Made by a program: the position numbers and the translations under genes. The notes below the pieces were generated by a model, which did no database searches, was not told the origin of the DNA, and was given only the letters and a program-made list of their open reading frames with translations. DNA of 64,000 nt, taken from Natronorubrum aibiense. GTDB taxonomy: Archaea > Halobacteriota > Halobacteria > Halobacteriales > Natrialbaceae. Location of the stretch: the NCBI RefSeq assembly GCF_009392895.1, contig NZ_CP045489.1, forward strand, positions 248,001-312,000, read 5' to 3'. Position 1 is the stretch's first letter. Every line of letters starts with the position of its first letter. Shown in pieces: positions 8,899 through 17,526 of this stretch.

Positions 8899-9651
8899 AT
8901 GAACACAGATCGAGATATGGGGGTCGCAACGACCCGGAAGACGTTCGCAATTCTTGAGGTCCTCAAAGAAGAAGAGGGACTCACGATTACTGAAATTACA
9001 CAGCGAACAGATCTGACTAAGAGTACCGTCTATCGGCACTTGAAGACCCTCTCCGAGATGGGGTACGTGATTGAACAGGACGATGGTTTCTACATCGGTC
9101 TACGATTGCTCGAGATCGGTGAAAAAACTCGAAACCGCGAGGCGGGATACACGGCTGCAAAACGCAAAGTGTTCGAACTCGGGAAGGAAACCGACGAGCG
9201 AGCGCTATTTTTTGTTGAGGAAGAACTCGATGGTGTCTATCTCCATCGCTACGGCAGTCTGTCGGAGACAATGATTGGTAAGCGCCGACCGCTTCACTCA
9301 TTGGCGTCAGGTAAAGTCATTCTCGCAGAGTGGGACGACGACAAGGTCGATCATTACATCGCGGAGAAGGGTCTTACTGAATACACATCGAACACAACTA
9401 CAGATCCCGATGTGCTATACGAAAAGCTAAATCAAATTCGCGATCAGGGATACGCCGTTAACAACGAGGAGTACATGGACGGCCTCTGTGGAGTCTCCGT
9501 CCCAGTTTACACGCCCGACGATGAACTACTTGGCGCACTCGGAGTATTCGGACCGACGAGTCGGTTCAAAGACAAGTACATGCGAAACGACCTGGTTGAT
9601 CAACTATGGGACAAGGCCGGAGAAGTTAAAGTCACCATCGCATACGGATAG
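8899..9651 (+). CDS. IclR-family transcriptional regulator
   Basis: Regulator of 250 residues. The N-terminal winged helix is TITEITQRTDLTKSTVYRHL at about residues 28-47. The C-terminal effector domain has RRPLHSLASGKVILA and GVSVPVYTPDDELLGALGVFG, typical of IclR. These proteins usually bind a carboxylic acid or aromatic metabolite and control adjacent catabolic genes. It lies 334 nt downstream of gcdH on the same strand, so the likely targets are gcdH, the TAXI-TRAP operon and its own promoter. It appears intact. Confidence 0.93.
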   Translation: MNTDRDMGVATTRKTFAILEVLKEEEGLTITEITQRTDLTKSTVYRHLKTLSEMGYVIEQDDGFYIGLRLLEIGEKTRNREAGYTAAKRKVFELGKETDERALFFVEEELDGVYLHRYGSLSETMIGKRRPLHSLASGKVILAEWDDDKVDHYIAEKGLTEYTSNTTTDPDVLYEKLNQIRDQGYAVNNEEYMDGLCGVSVPVYTPDDELLGALGVFGPTSRFKDKYMRNDLVDQLWDKAGEVKVTIAYG

Positions 9652-10429
9652 TGGAAATAGATACTGAGAGATCTGCACTGCTCGGGCAGTTCGTACGACG
9701 TATTTTGCTATATGAAACAGAAGGTGTCGCTGATAGTGGATGCTCTCTCGAGGAAGAGTAACCGGTTTGTACGATGTTTGATGTTTTTACACTCATACTA
9801 TTGTATATAAGACGCCAAATCGCATGGGTAAAAATTCACAATGTGAAATGCCGTCATTCACCAGTAAGGGATCTCAGACCATAATCAGAAATAATCAAAG
9901 ATAGTGAGCCCCTAACTATATCGTACTGAACAACGCAGCTGAGATCACGGATTTGGTGAGTCACATCATCTATCCAGCGTTCTCGTTGGATCGAGGAGAT
10001 GGATACGAGATCCACACGAATGCGTTCTGGAATCACCAGACGTATCTCGGTCTTCGCGAGGATCTGGCTGCTAACGAATGTGTGCGTATTTTTTGTATGA
10101 CTCACGTCGAGACCGGACACCGCTTGGTCACGTTCACCAATCACATATTCGTGACACAATATTCTACGTTACCTATAAAGTCTACAGTAGTTAGGGATCC
10201 AACTATATTACGGGCTGTAAATGATCTTCTGGGTCGGAGACGATTACCAATTCGCCTGAGATCATGTATTTCAGCCTCGCTAACCATCCCATAGCCTCTT
10301 ACCCAAAGCCCCAGATTTTAGTATAGCATTATATTGTTTATAGATTGCGTTATCGTACACTCGAGTGCTCGAGACTGTCGAAATAGTCCGAATTAGCGGA
10401 TTTTGTGTTCACTGTGCGTTAGGGCAGTA
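9652..10429. other. Gene-poor stretch with weak open frames
   Basis: Two overlapping open frames (about 100-113 codons) occur on opposite strands but neither resembles a known protein or has a convincing start. The stretch contains a 287-bp segment bounded by short inverted repeats (annotated separately), and AT-rich DNA leads up to the integrase relic. Confidence 0.4.
9910..10196. repeat. 287-bp segment bounded by 9-bp inverted repeats
   Basis: CCCTAACTA at 9910-9918 and its exact complement TAGTTAGGG at 10188-10196 bound a segment that encodes no recognised protein. Size and layout resemble a small non-autonomous element (MITE), but the repeats are short and no target duplication is obvious, so chance is not excluded. 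Confidence 0.3.
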
Positions 10430-10668
10430 ATGTACAGTGGATATATGCACCACCACACTGTACAGATATCCGAACAATTGGATCCGAACAATTCAGCGGC
10501 TACGCCCAGAGAACGCGCCCTCGAAGACGCTATCGACAACTTCCTCGAATCGGACAACAAGGCCGGCAGCTACCACGATGGTCTCGAGCGTGCCTTGAGC
10601 GACTGGCAACAGCGCCTCGAGGCCGGTATGATCGGCCAGCAATTATCGATGACCTCAATGCGTTGAAT
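10430..10668 (+). pseudogene. Tyrosine recombinase/integrase N-terminal fragment, frameshifted
   Basis: The frame encodes RERALEDAIDNFLESD and YHDGLERALSDWQQRLEA, which resemble the N-terminal SAM-like DNA-binding domain of haloarchaeal XerC/phage-type integrases. After RLEA the frame goes off and stops. A +1/-1 shift restores IDDLNALN at 10645-10668, the next conserved stretch as I recall the family. The catalytic domain (R...HxxR...Y) is absent because the siderophore MFS gene begins here on the other strand. It is a dead remnant and suggests the siderophore cluster was joined to an integrative element. Confidence 0.6.
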
Positions 10669-11851
10669 CCTCTAGATTGACCACAACGGTCGCCAGCACT
10701 CCGATGAGGGAAACGACCGCGGCGGCAGTGTACATCGATGCGAAGCTGACCAGATCACCAAGTACACCGAACCCGATCGCGCCGAGACCCACTCCCAGAT
10801 CCATCCCGATCAGGATTGTCGCAGTCGCACTCCCGTTTTTCGACTCCGGCGTCGCTGCGACTGCAACACTCTGTAGCAGTGGGAACACGAGTGCGAACCC
10901 AACCCCGAATACTGCTGCCCCTGCCAGCAAGCCAAGTGGAAGTCGGTTGATGACTAGGAGACGCGGAGCAAGCGCAAGAAGCGCCAGCCCGGCAGATTGA
11001 CAGACGAACGATACCAAGAGCAATGCAGGTATCGAGCCTGGGAGCCGTCCACGAACCGCACGTGTAAGGAGAATCGCCCCACCCATGACGGTAAAGAACA
11101 AGCCAGCATTATTGAGGCCAACAGTGGGAGCATAGAGCGGCAATAGTGCGTCAATCGCCCCAACAGGAATGCTCCCGAGCGCAACCAGAGCGGCGGCTGG
11201 GAGCGCCTCCGGCGCGTAGAACTCGCCAGCACTGCGTGTCGCCGGTGTCGTCTCCTCGAGTGCAGCCAACGGACCCAACACGAGGAGCGCGAGCAGGGCT
11301 GCGCCAGCGAATTGCATCACGAACCCGTAGCGGTGTGCTATCCACAGTCCGGCCGGTGGCAGCATCATAAGCGCAATGTTCGGCACGATACCGAAGTACG
11401 CGAACCCTTCGGATTGACGGACGGATGGTACCACGTCGGCAGCAATCGTCGGTGTCGCGGTACTGCTGACACCCCAGGCTAGCCCGTGGAGTACCCGAAG
11501 GCCAATCGCGACCCAGGTTACGGTTGCCCACGTGAACGAGAAAGTCGTACCCGCAAGTGCGACGGCAGCTATTGCCTGGACACCACGTCGACCGACGCGG
11601 TCGAGCAGCCATCCAGCAACGGGCCGTGCAACCACGGCTGCAAACGTGAACGCGCCGAAGGCTACGCCGATGAGCGACTCGCTATGCGTAATCGTTTCCA
11701 GATAGACCGCGAACGTCGGGTGGATCGCAGCGTAACTGCTGTACGCGAGCAGCTGTGTCCCGCAAACGAGCAGAAAGGCGCGCGTCCACAGCGGCGGCTC
11801 CTCGTCGGCGACGAACGCTGCCCTGAATCGCCGTGATAGCGCGCCACGCAT
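10655..11851 (-). CDS. MFS transporter, probable siderophore exporter or importer
   Basis: Major facilitator of 398 residues with about twelve hydrophobic helices. An MFS loop 2-3-like motif is seen in RPVAGWLLDRVGRRGVQ and repeated ARPV/TRAV-type turns follow. It is the last gene of the siderophore operon, 3 nt after iucC, so it most likely moves the siderophore across the membrane. The equivalent rhizobactin locus has an MFS permease (rhtX), which imports, while other NIS clusters use MFS exporters. Direction is therefore open. Its last codons overlap integrase-derived DNA, so the native C-terminus may have been trimmed. Confidence 0.88.
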   Translation of the reverse strand: MRGALSRRFRAAFVADEEPPLWTRAFLLVCGTQLLAYSSYAAIHPTFAVYLETITHSESLIGVAFGAFTFAAVVARPVAGWLLDRVGRRGVQAIAAVALAGTTFSFTWATVTWVAIGLRVLHGLAWGVSSTATPTIAADVVPSVRQSEGFAYFGIVPNIALMMLPPAGLWIAHRYGFVMQFAGAALLALLVLGPLAALEETTPATRSAGEFYAPEALPAAALVALGSIPVGAIDALLPLYAPTVGLNNAGLFFTVMGGAILLTRAVRGRLPGSIPALLLVSFVCQSAGLALLALAPRLLVINRLPLGLLAGAAVFGVGFALVFPLLQSVAVAATPESKNGSATATILIGMDLGVGLGAIGFGVLGDLVSFASMYTAAAVVSLIGVLATVVVNLEDSTH

Positions 11852-11854
11852 GGT

Positions 11855-13693
11855 CTAGTCGTCAGCGGGGCTTGGCTCGGCCGCGCTCTCCGGCGTATCG
11901 GCTACGACCTCGTAGAGCGGATTCGTCACTGTGCCGTGCTCGGATGCATGGGGTCGACCGGGCGCGTCATCGTATCCATAGTCGAAGATTCGGTTTCGAT
12001 TGAGGCTGAGCTTCGTGAACTCCGGCTGGAGCAGGTCAAAGAGCTCGAATCGCTCTTCCAGTTCAGGGAATTTCGACTGGTAGTCGAGGATCGTCTTACG
12101 TGCGTGAGTCCAAAACCGTTCTTCGGAATAGTTCTCGTGTTCCTCGAGGAGATCAACAACGTACCGGAGAACGCAGACGAACAGTCCACAGAAGATGAAC
12201 TGGCAGAGTCCTTCCGGCGGCTCCTTTCGAAGCACGTCGTGCATCTCGTCTGCGAGTGCGTCAAGTTCGGGAAGCGGCTGGTCGCTCACGTTCACGTCGT
12301 CGACGAAGTCCTTGACCGCGAGACGCGAGGGGATCCCGTCTTCGACGACCAAGATCGTATTCTGCCCGTGGGGGGAGAAGACCGTGCCGTAGCGATAGAG
12401 GAAGTGCAAAAGCGGTGGGAGAACCGTATCGAAGAATTCCGCGAGCCACTCGTCGAGTGTAAGCTCCGACTCCGCGACCAGTTGCGAAATGTAGGGCTCG
12501 CCCTCGCTGTCGACGTGCATCAGCGAGGAGAGCGTGATAGCCTCCTCGTCGTCCTCTAGGAAGGTGTAGATTGATTCTCGCCAAATAGTGCCCAGTAGTT
12601 CGTGGTACTGATAGGGCGAACCCTCGATGTCAGTGAATTCTGAGTGGTCATAGTTGATGCCTGCAACCTCTCCTGGGAGGATGAGTTCTCGATCTTGCAG
12701 GAACTCGTCCTGCGCATAGATTCCCTTGATATACTCGGTGACGGTCGGAGCGAGTTCGGTTCGCTCGCCGGGGAGCCCACGCCAGACCAGCGTGTTGAGG
12801 ATCCGCATCGGCACTTTCACGTGGTGTTTCTCCTTGTCATCGACATTGACGAAGGTTCGGACTGACTGCTGTGGCAGGTACTCGTCGGGTCCCTCGCCAA
12901 GCGGAACGATTTCGTCCGCCGCGATGTGATCGGGAAACAACGGGACGATACTGTTCTCCCACTGCCAGTCGTGAACCGGCAGAAAGTAGTAAGCATCCGG
13001 ATCGAGCCCCTGTACGGCTAGTCGATCGCGGAATTCATCGTAGCGGGACCCAAGCTCGCGCTGGACGAGCGAGTCGTGATCGATGCTTTCGGTAGCGACG
13101 AAGGTGGCCTTCTCTTTGCGGACAGCGACCCAGGAGAGCGTCACCGGGTTCTTTTGCTCGGGGGCGAACGCCTGGTAGTCGTCGTACCCCCAGCCGAGAC
13201 GGCCCTTGTTGTACGTGATCCACGGGTGACCCTCCATTTCGCCTTCGAGTTCGGCATACTCGAGGTCCAGCAGGTCGAAGTCGTCGCGGTCCTGCTTGCG
13301 TGCCTCGACGTGAGCATCGGCGAGAAGCGTTCGCTTGTACTCACGGACGAGGTTCCCTTCGGTCAGTCCGTCGAGATCAGTGGTTTTGCCGAGGTCGCGA
13401 AGAAGTCCGAGCGGATCCGTGAGTCCGGTCCAGTCCTCGTCCCCGTCACGACGTTCGATAGTGTCGCCGTAGACGTGGAGACTATCCATCAGCCGCTCTG
13501 TCGCTTCGAATCGGTACGACGTCCCACCGAGGTCGAAGCGGTAGGTAGCGCGCTCGTCGACATCGACTTTTCGTGGCGTGATGATCTCCTCGTATGTGAA
13601 CTCCTCGAGCATCTTCGTGAGAAGGCGGCGTTCGACCGTTTCCCATGTTTCGCTGTCCAGTGCGTCCTGTAGCGTTGTGTTGTTCGGATTCAT
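11855..13693 (-). CDS. iucC: NIS siderophore synthetase, IucC type
   Basis: IucA/IucC-family ATP-dependent synthetase of 612 residues, which joins a citrate (or citrate-amide) carboxylate to a hydroxamate amine. The ATP-site HxxQ-type motif is LPVHDWQWEN, the basic block is KVPMRILNTLVWRGLPGE, and the catalytic region includes FSPHGQNTIL and LAVKDFVDDV. It is the sixth biosynthetic gene of the operon, in the position of rhbF in the rhizobactin cluster, and probably performs the second condensation. It starts 2 nt after the hydroxylase stop, consistent with translational coupling. Confidence 0.93.
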   Translation of the reverse strand: MNPNNTTLQDALDSETWETVERRLLTKMLEEFTYEEIITPRKVDVDERATYRFDLGGTSYRFEATERLMDSLHVYGDTIERRDGDEDWTGLTDPLGLLRDLGKTTDLDGLTEGNLVREYKRTLLADAHVEARKQDRDDFDLLDLEYAELEGEMEGHPWITYNKGRLGWGYDDYQAFAPEQKNPVTLSWVAVRKEKATFVATESIDHDSLVQRELGSRYDEFRDRLAVQGLDPDAYYFLPVHDWQWENSIVPLFPDHIAADEIVPLGEGPDEYLPQQSVRTFVNVDDKEKHHVKVPMRILNTLVWRGLPGERTELAPTVTEYIKGIYAQDEFLQDRELILPGEVAGINYDHSEFTDIEGSPYQYHELLGTIWRESIYTFLEDDEEAITLSSLMHVDSEGEPYISQLVAESELTLDEWLAEFFDTVLPPLLHFLYRYGTVFSPHGQNTILVVEDGIPSRLAVKDFVDDVNVSDQPLPELDALADEMHDVLRKEPPEGLCQFIFCGLFVCVLRYVVDLLEEHENYSEERFWTHARKTILDYQSKFPELEERFELFDLLQPEFTKLSLNRNRIFDYGYDDAPGRPHASEHGTVTNPLYEVVADTPESAAEPSPADD

Positions 13694-13695
13694 TG

Positions 13696-15066
13696 TTAGT
13701 CGTCGTTGGTTGGGATCGCTTCGCTCCCGTGCTGACGGGAGGCAGACGGTGCATCTTTGACGAACTGCTCCACAGCAAAGTCCTGGTAGACAGTGTCAGT
13801 GTCCTCGGGGTAGGCTTCACGGCCGACGAGATGGTTGACGAACTTCGTGTTCCGATAACAGCCGAGCCCGAGGTCGGGGACCCCGACCCCGTGGGTGTGG
13901 AACTCAGCGTTCTGGAGAAAGACATCCCCCGACACATCAACGTCGAGTCGGTGGTCCCTGGTCACCTCGAAGCGTCCCTCATCATCCCACCTGATCACCG
14001 TTTCGAGCGGCTCGAGAAAGCCTGGAATCGGGCGCTTGTAGCCGGTTCCGAGGACGATGACCTCGCTCTCGTGCACGAACGACTCTTCAGTCTGCCACTG
14101 ATGGCAGTCGAGGGCATACGCGTCATCCATGTCGACGATATCCCGTACCTCGGTCATCGCGAAGAGCCCGACGTCGGGCTCGCGGTCACCGATCGAGCGG
14201 TGATAGAGAAGATCGTAGATTTCGGCGCTCGTTTCCGGGTCGATTCCTTTATAAAGCAGACCCTGCTCTGGGATGAGATCGTCCTTGACTGCTTGGGGGA
14301 GGTCGTAGACGTACTGCTCGTACTCGGGGGTAAAATGTTGCAGCCCCAGCTTGGAGTACTCCATCGGGAAGAAGCCATCCGATCGGGTCAGCCAGTCTAA
14401 CCGGTAGTCACCATCCGGCTGGCGTTCCAGAAGGTCCTGGAACACCTCGGCAGCACTCTGTCCCGATCCTACGACCGTGACTGACTCGGCGTCCATCACG
14501 CGTTCGCGGTTGTACCGATAGTGTGCCGTGTGGAAGACATCCTCCTCCGAGTGCCCCTGGAGCGGCTCCGGAATCTGCGGTCGCGAACCGATTCCGAGCG
14601 CGAGGTTCTCAGCACGATATTCGAACTGCTCGTCCGTCTCCGGATGGCGAGCCACGACGACGTAGTGTTCGTGCTCGTCATTCCACCGGACTGTAGTCAC
14701 CTCGCGGTTGAACCGGCAACTGTCGAGGGTCTCGCTGACCCACTTGAGATAATCGTTGTACTCACGACGAGGCGTCTGGAACGTCTCGTAGAAGTAGAAC
14801 TCGTAGATGCGCCCCGTCTCCCGCAGATAGTTGAGGTAGCTGTGGGGGTTCGTCGGGTCGGCAAGCGTCACGAGATCGGCGATGAACGGCACCTCGAGGG
14901 TTGCCCCCTCGAGCAGCATGCCCTCGTGCCAGTCGAAGTCGGGCTCTCGTTCGAGGAAGACGGCATCGACAGATTCTTCGACACCGTCCAGCAGAGTTGC
15001 GAGACCGAGATTAAACGGCCCCAGTCCGATACCGACGACATCGTGAACGTGCTCCGATTCAGTCAT
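13696..15066 (-). CDS. Lysine/ornithine/diamine N-monooxygenase (IucD/RhbE type)
   Basis: Flavin- and NADPH-dependent N-hydroxylase of 456 residues, converting a terminal primary amine to a hydroxylamine. The FAD motif is GIGLGPFNLGLATLL at the N-terminus. The NADPH motif is VVGSGQSAAEVFQDLL mid-chain, and the family's ATGY-like motif appears as LGTGYKRPIPGFL. Because dat and ddc in the same operon make 1,3-diaminopropane, that diamine is the expected substrate rather than lysine. The gene overlaps the acyltransferase stop by 8 nt. Confidence 0.92.
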   Translation of the reverse strand: MTESEHVHDVVGIGLGPFNLGLATLLDGVEESVDAVFLEREPDFDWHEGMLLEGATLEVPFIADLVTLADPTNPHSYLNYLRETGRIYEFYFYETFQTPRREYNDYLKWVSETLDSCRFNREVTTVRWNDEHEHYVVVARHPETDEQFEYRAENLALGIGSRPQIPEPLQGHSEEDVFHTAHYRYNRERVMDAESVTVVGSGQSAAEVFQDLLERQPDGDYRLDWLTRSDGFFPMEYSKLGLQHFTPEYEQYVYDLPQAVKDDLIPEQGLLYKGIDPETSAEIYDLLYHRSIGDREPDVGLFAMTEVRDIVDMDDAYALDCHQWQTEESFVHESEVIVLGTGYKRPIPGFLEPLETVIRWDDEGRFEVTRDHRLDVDVSGDVFLQNAEFHTHGVGVPDLGLGCYRNTKFVNHLVGREAYPEDTDTVYQDFAVEQFVKDAPSASRQHGSEAIPTNDD

Positions 15067-15715
15067 CGGCGCTCACCTCGCTGCCGTCGTCCGCTTTCTG
15101 CTGTGGTGCAGCCGTCGCATCGGTGAGTATCTCAGTTTCGAACCGGTTTCGATCGCAAACCATCAGTACAGCATCCTTCTCGGCCTCGTCGAAGTGGAAC
15201 TCTGCTTGCGATTCGAACCCACACTGTTCGAAGACGTGGATAACGCGGTCGTTGCGAGCATCGGGTTCCGCGATAACCCGTTCCGTCCCGGGATGGCGAA
15301 ACTGCATCGCGACCACGGCCCGCAACAGCGGGAGAGCATAGCCACGGCCGAGATACTCGTCAGGGCCGATAAGTAAGTGGACGCCCTGGTCGGTCGGGTC
15401 AGCGTCATAGTGGTTCGCGACGTCATCCTCGGCGGCCCAGTAGCACTCCCAGTAGCTCATCGGAACGTGGTCCAAACACCCAATATAGGGCGTCAGGTGG
15501 TCGTCTGCGAGCTTCGCCGCGAGTCGGTCGCTAAACGCCGGGAGCGGTAGGTCGAGCTGCCAGTATGGTTTCACGTGAGCGCTCCCGAGCCAAGCGTGGA
15601 GCCGACCGAGGTCACGGTCGAGCGTCGCCTGCCGAAGTGATACGGTCCGTTTGATGCTTGGGTCGTACGTCTGGTAGTCGTAGTCCGTCGCGATAGTTGC
15701 GTCTGGTCCGGTCAT
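15059..15715 (-). CDS. iucB: Siderophore hydroxylamine acyltransferase (IucB/AlcB/RhbD type GNAT)
   Basis: GNAT-fold protein of 218 residues with the AlcB signature. YWQLDLPLPAFSDRL precedes HVPMSYWECYWAAEDDVANHYDADPTDQGVH (shown in the middle of the chain), and the acetyl-CoA loop GPDEYLGRGYALPLLRAV follows. It would acetylate the N-hydroxylated diamine to give the hydroxamate used by the NIS synthetases. ATG overlaps the upstream iucA stop (ATGA), indicating coupled translation. Acetate as acyl donor is assumed from schizokinen chemistry. Confidence 0.9.
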   Translation of the reverse strand: MTGPDATIATDYDYQTYDPSIKRTVSLRQATLDRDLGRLHAWLGSAHVKPYWQLDLPLPAFSDRLAAKLADDHLTPYIGCLDHVPMSYWECYWAAEDDVANHYDADPTDQGVHLLIGPDEYLGRGYALPLLRAVVAMQFRHPGTERVIAEPDARNDRVIHVFEQCGFESQAEFHFDEAEKDAVLMVCDRNRFETEILTDATAAPQQKADDGSEVSADD

Positions 15716-17526
15716 AGGTCGAGTTCAGTGACGAGGGGATTGTTCACGTCCGTGTAGACGGACTGGTTCTCGAGGTCATTCTCCAGTTCGTCCAGTCCGC
15801 GAAACCGTGTCAGAAGATTGGCCTTACACGGGATAGTTGGCGATTCCAGCAGCGGCGTCAGGAAGTCCGACGAGGGACGATCGTAGTGCTCGCGGGCCCG
15901 CTCGAGTTCCGATCGGAGGAGCGCAAGCAGGCGTTGCTCGGCGACGAGTCCGGCACTTCCAAAGGCGTTGATGACATCGATCGCGTTGTTCAGAATGACA
16001 TAGTAGCGGAGTCGCTCGTCGGCGATGGCGTCTTCACAGACGGTGTCGGCCCGCTCGCCAACGCCTGGAAGATAGGCGTCGACGTCGGGGTACTGCGATT
16101 CGGGGAAATAGAACCCCTGATTGTCGCGATAGCGGAATTCACACGGATAGCCGTCTTCATTGAGCGTAAGTACCGAGTTCTGCTGGTGGGCTTCTACGCC
16201 GACACCCTGAACAAGATAGAGCCACAGAATTGGGCGAATCGCGATTTCCAGGTACTGGCGGCACCATTCTTCGCTGACCGCCGCGGGATCGCTGTCCTCG
16301 CGCTCAGCGATGGTCGTGATGAGACGACCGAGACGCGACTGGCCCGTGATGGCATCCTGACAGAGCGCGACCAGTGGGGTCGAACGCTCGGCCAGTTCAC
16401 CGCGGAAGGGATTGGCCCGGAGGACCGTCTCGAGTCCGGACTCGCGTTCGTCCCCGATATCGAGCGCGAGGAAGGCAGGATCGCGGACGATGTCGAAGTT
16501 CGGGAACGCCTCGGTAAGTTCGTCGCCGAACGCGGTATCAAGGAGTTCTGTGACAGCTACACCACGGTCGAGTTCCGGGCGCTTGTTCGTCCGCACAGAG
16601 TTCGTTATCTTCACGCATAACGATGATTTCACCATGAACGGGGTATCCGGGCTGTAGAGCGTCCGGACCGAGGTAGTCGGATAGAACTCCTGCCCGACTG
16701 CTCCGAGGTATTCGATCCCGCTTCCGAGATGGCGTCGGACGTGTGGCTGGTCACAGAGATAGTCCGCCTGCCACGGATGGACCGGCAACAGAACGTCGTC
16801 ACTGTCGACGTGATCGTCGACGAACGTCTCGGGCACGGTGTCGTCCTTGCGCAGAGCGTCTTTCACCCAAGTCGTGGCGCTCCGATCGAGGGCCGACTGC
16901 TCCGCGACGAGGTCGGGATCCGCGCGGAAATAGTGGAGCGGGAACGCCCCGCGGAGTTCCGGCGCATACGTTTCTTGGTTCCGGGAAGCGATACCCTGTC
17001 GGCTCTTGGGTGTCGGATGACGATGATGTCCAAAGACGAGCGCCTGCTCCGCGTCGCAGAACGACAGCTGCTCGTCGTAGAGGTGTGCTTCGTCGCCCGT
17101 CCGTGCACGGACGAAGGTTTCGACGTTTCGCTTGCTGCGAAGGACCCGCTCGAGCAGTTCGTCCGGAACGGATCCGCCCTCTCGTGTGCATGAGAGGTCT
17201 TTCACGACGAGCGAGGCAAGCGTCGCGGCGTCGACCGGGTAGACTGTGCCGTCGGGGAGACGATACCGAACGGGCAGGTCGAACAGATGGCGCTCCGTTG
17301 GTGACCGGTACTTGAGGGGAGCCAGTATGTCGATTCCCTGTTCGGGCAGCCGGGTCCGAAGCAGTCCGTCCGGACCGGGTGTAACGTCTGCCACGCTCTC
17401 GTCGTGGACGGTGTAGTCGCCGGTCTCACGAAGGTAGCAGTTAAGGAATGCGTGCACCGTGGCGTCGTCGGCCCGTTCAGCGGGATCGACTTCCTGGTCC
17501 ACACGCCCATCAAACTCCAGTGTCAT
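15712..17526 (-). CDS. iucA: NIS siderophore synthetase, IucA type
   Basis: IucA/IucC-family synthetase of 604 residues. Motifs are LLPVHPWQADY, KSSLCVKITNSVRTNKRPE in the basic ATP-binding region, GVEAHQQNSVLTL and the YRDNQGFYF block. It occupies the rhbC position and probably makes the first citrate-hydroxamate bond. I set the start at the ATG at 17526 (MTLEFDG), which overlaps the ddc stop as ATGA with a GGAGGTGG Shine-Dalgarno just upstream. The longer frame adds only low-complexity residues. Confidence 0.93.
   Translation of the reverse strand: MTLEFDGRVDQEVDPAERADDATVHAFLNCYLRETGDYTVHDESVADVTPGPDGLLRTRLPEQGIDILAPLKYRSPTERHLFDLPVRYRLPDGTVYPVDAATLASLVVKDLSCTREGGSVPDELLERVLRSKRNVETFVRARTGDEAHLYDEQLSFCDAEQALVFGHHRHPTPKSRQGIASRNQETYAPELRGAFPLHYFRADPDLVAEQSALDRSATTWVKDALRKDDTVPETFVDDHVDSDDVLLPVHPWQADYLCDQPHVRRHLGSGIEYLGAVGQEFYPTTSVRTLYSPDTPFMVKSSLCVKITNSVRTNKRPELDRGVAVTELLDTAFGDELTEAFPNFDIVRDPAFLALDIGDERESGLETVLRANPFRGELAERSTPLVALCQDAITGQSRLGRLITTIAEREDSDPAAVSEEWCRQYLEIAIRPILWLYLVQGVGVEAHQQNSVLTLNEDGYPCEFRYRDNQGFYFPESQYPDVDAYLPGVGERADTVCEDAIADERLRYYVILNNAIDVINAFGSAGLVAEQRLLALLRSELERAREHYDRPSSDFLTPLLESPTIPCKANLLTRFRGLDELENDLENQSVYTDVNNPLVTELDL

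Noticed and set aside
8580-8984. 134-codon minus-strand frame downstream of gcdH
   Set aside because: Overlaps the iclR promoter and start, non-acidic composition and no resemblance to a family.
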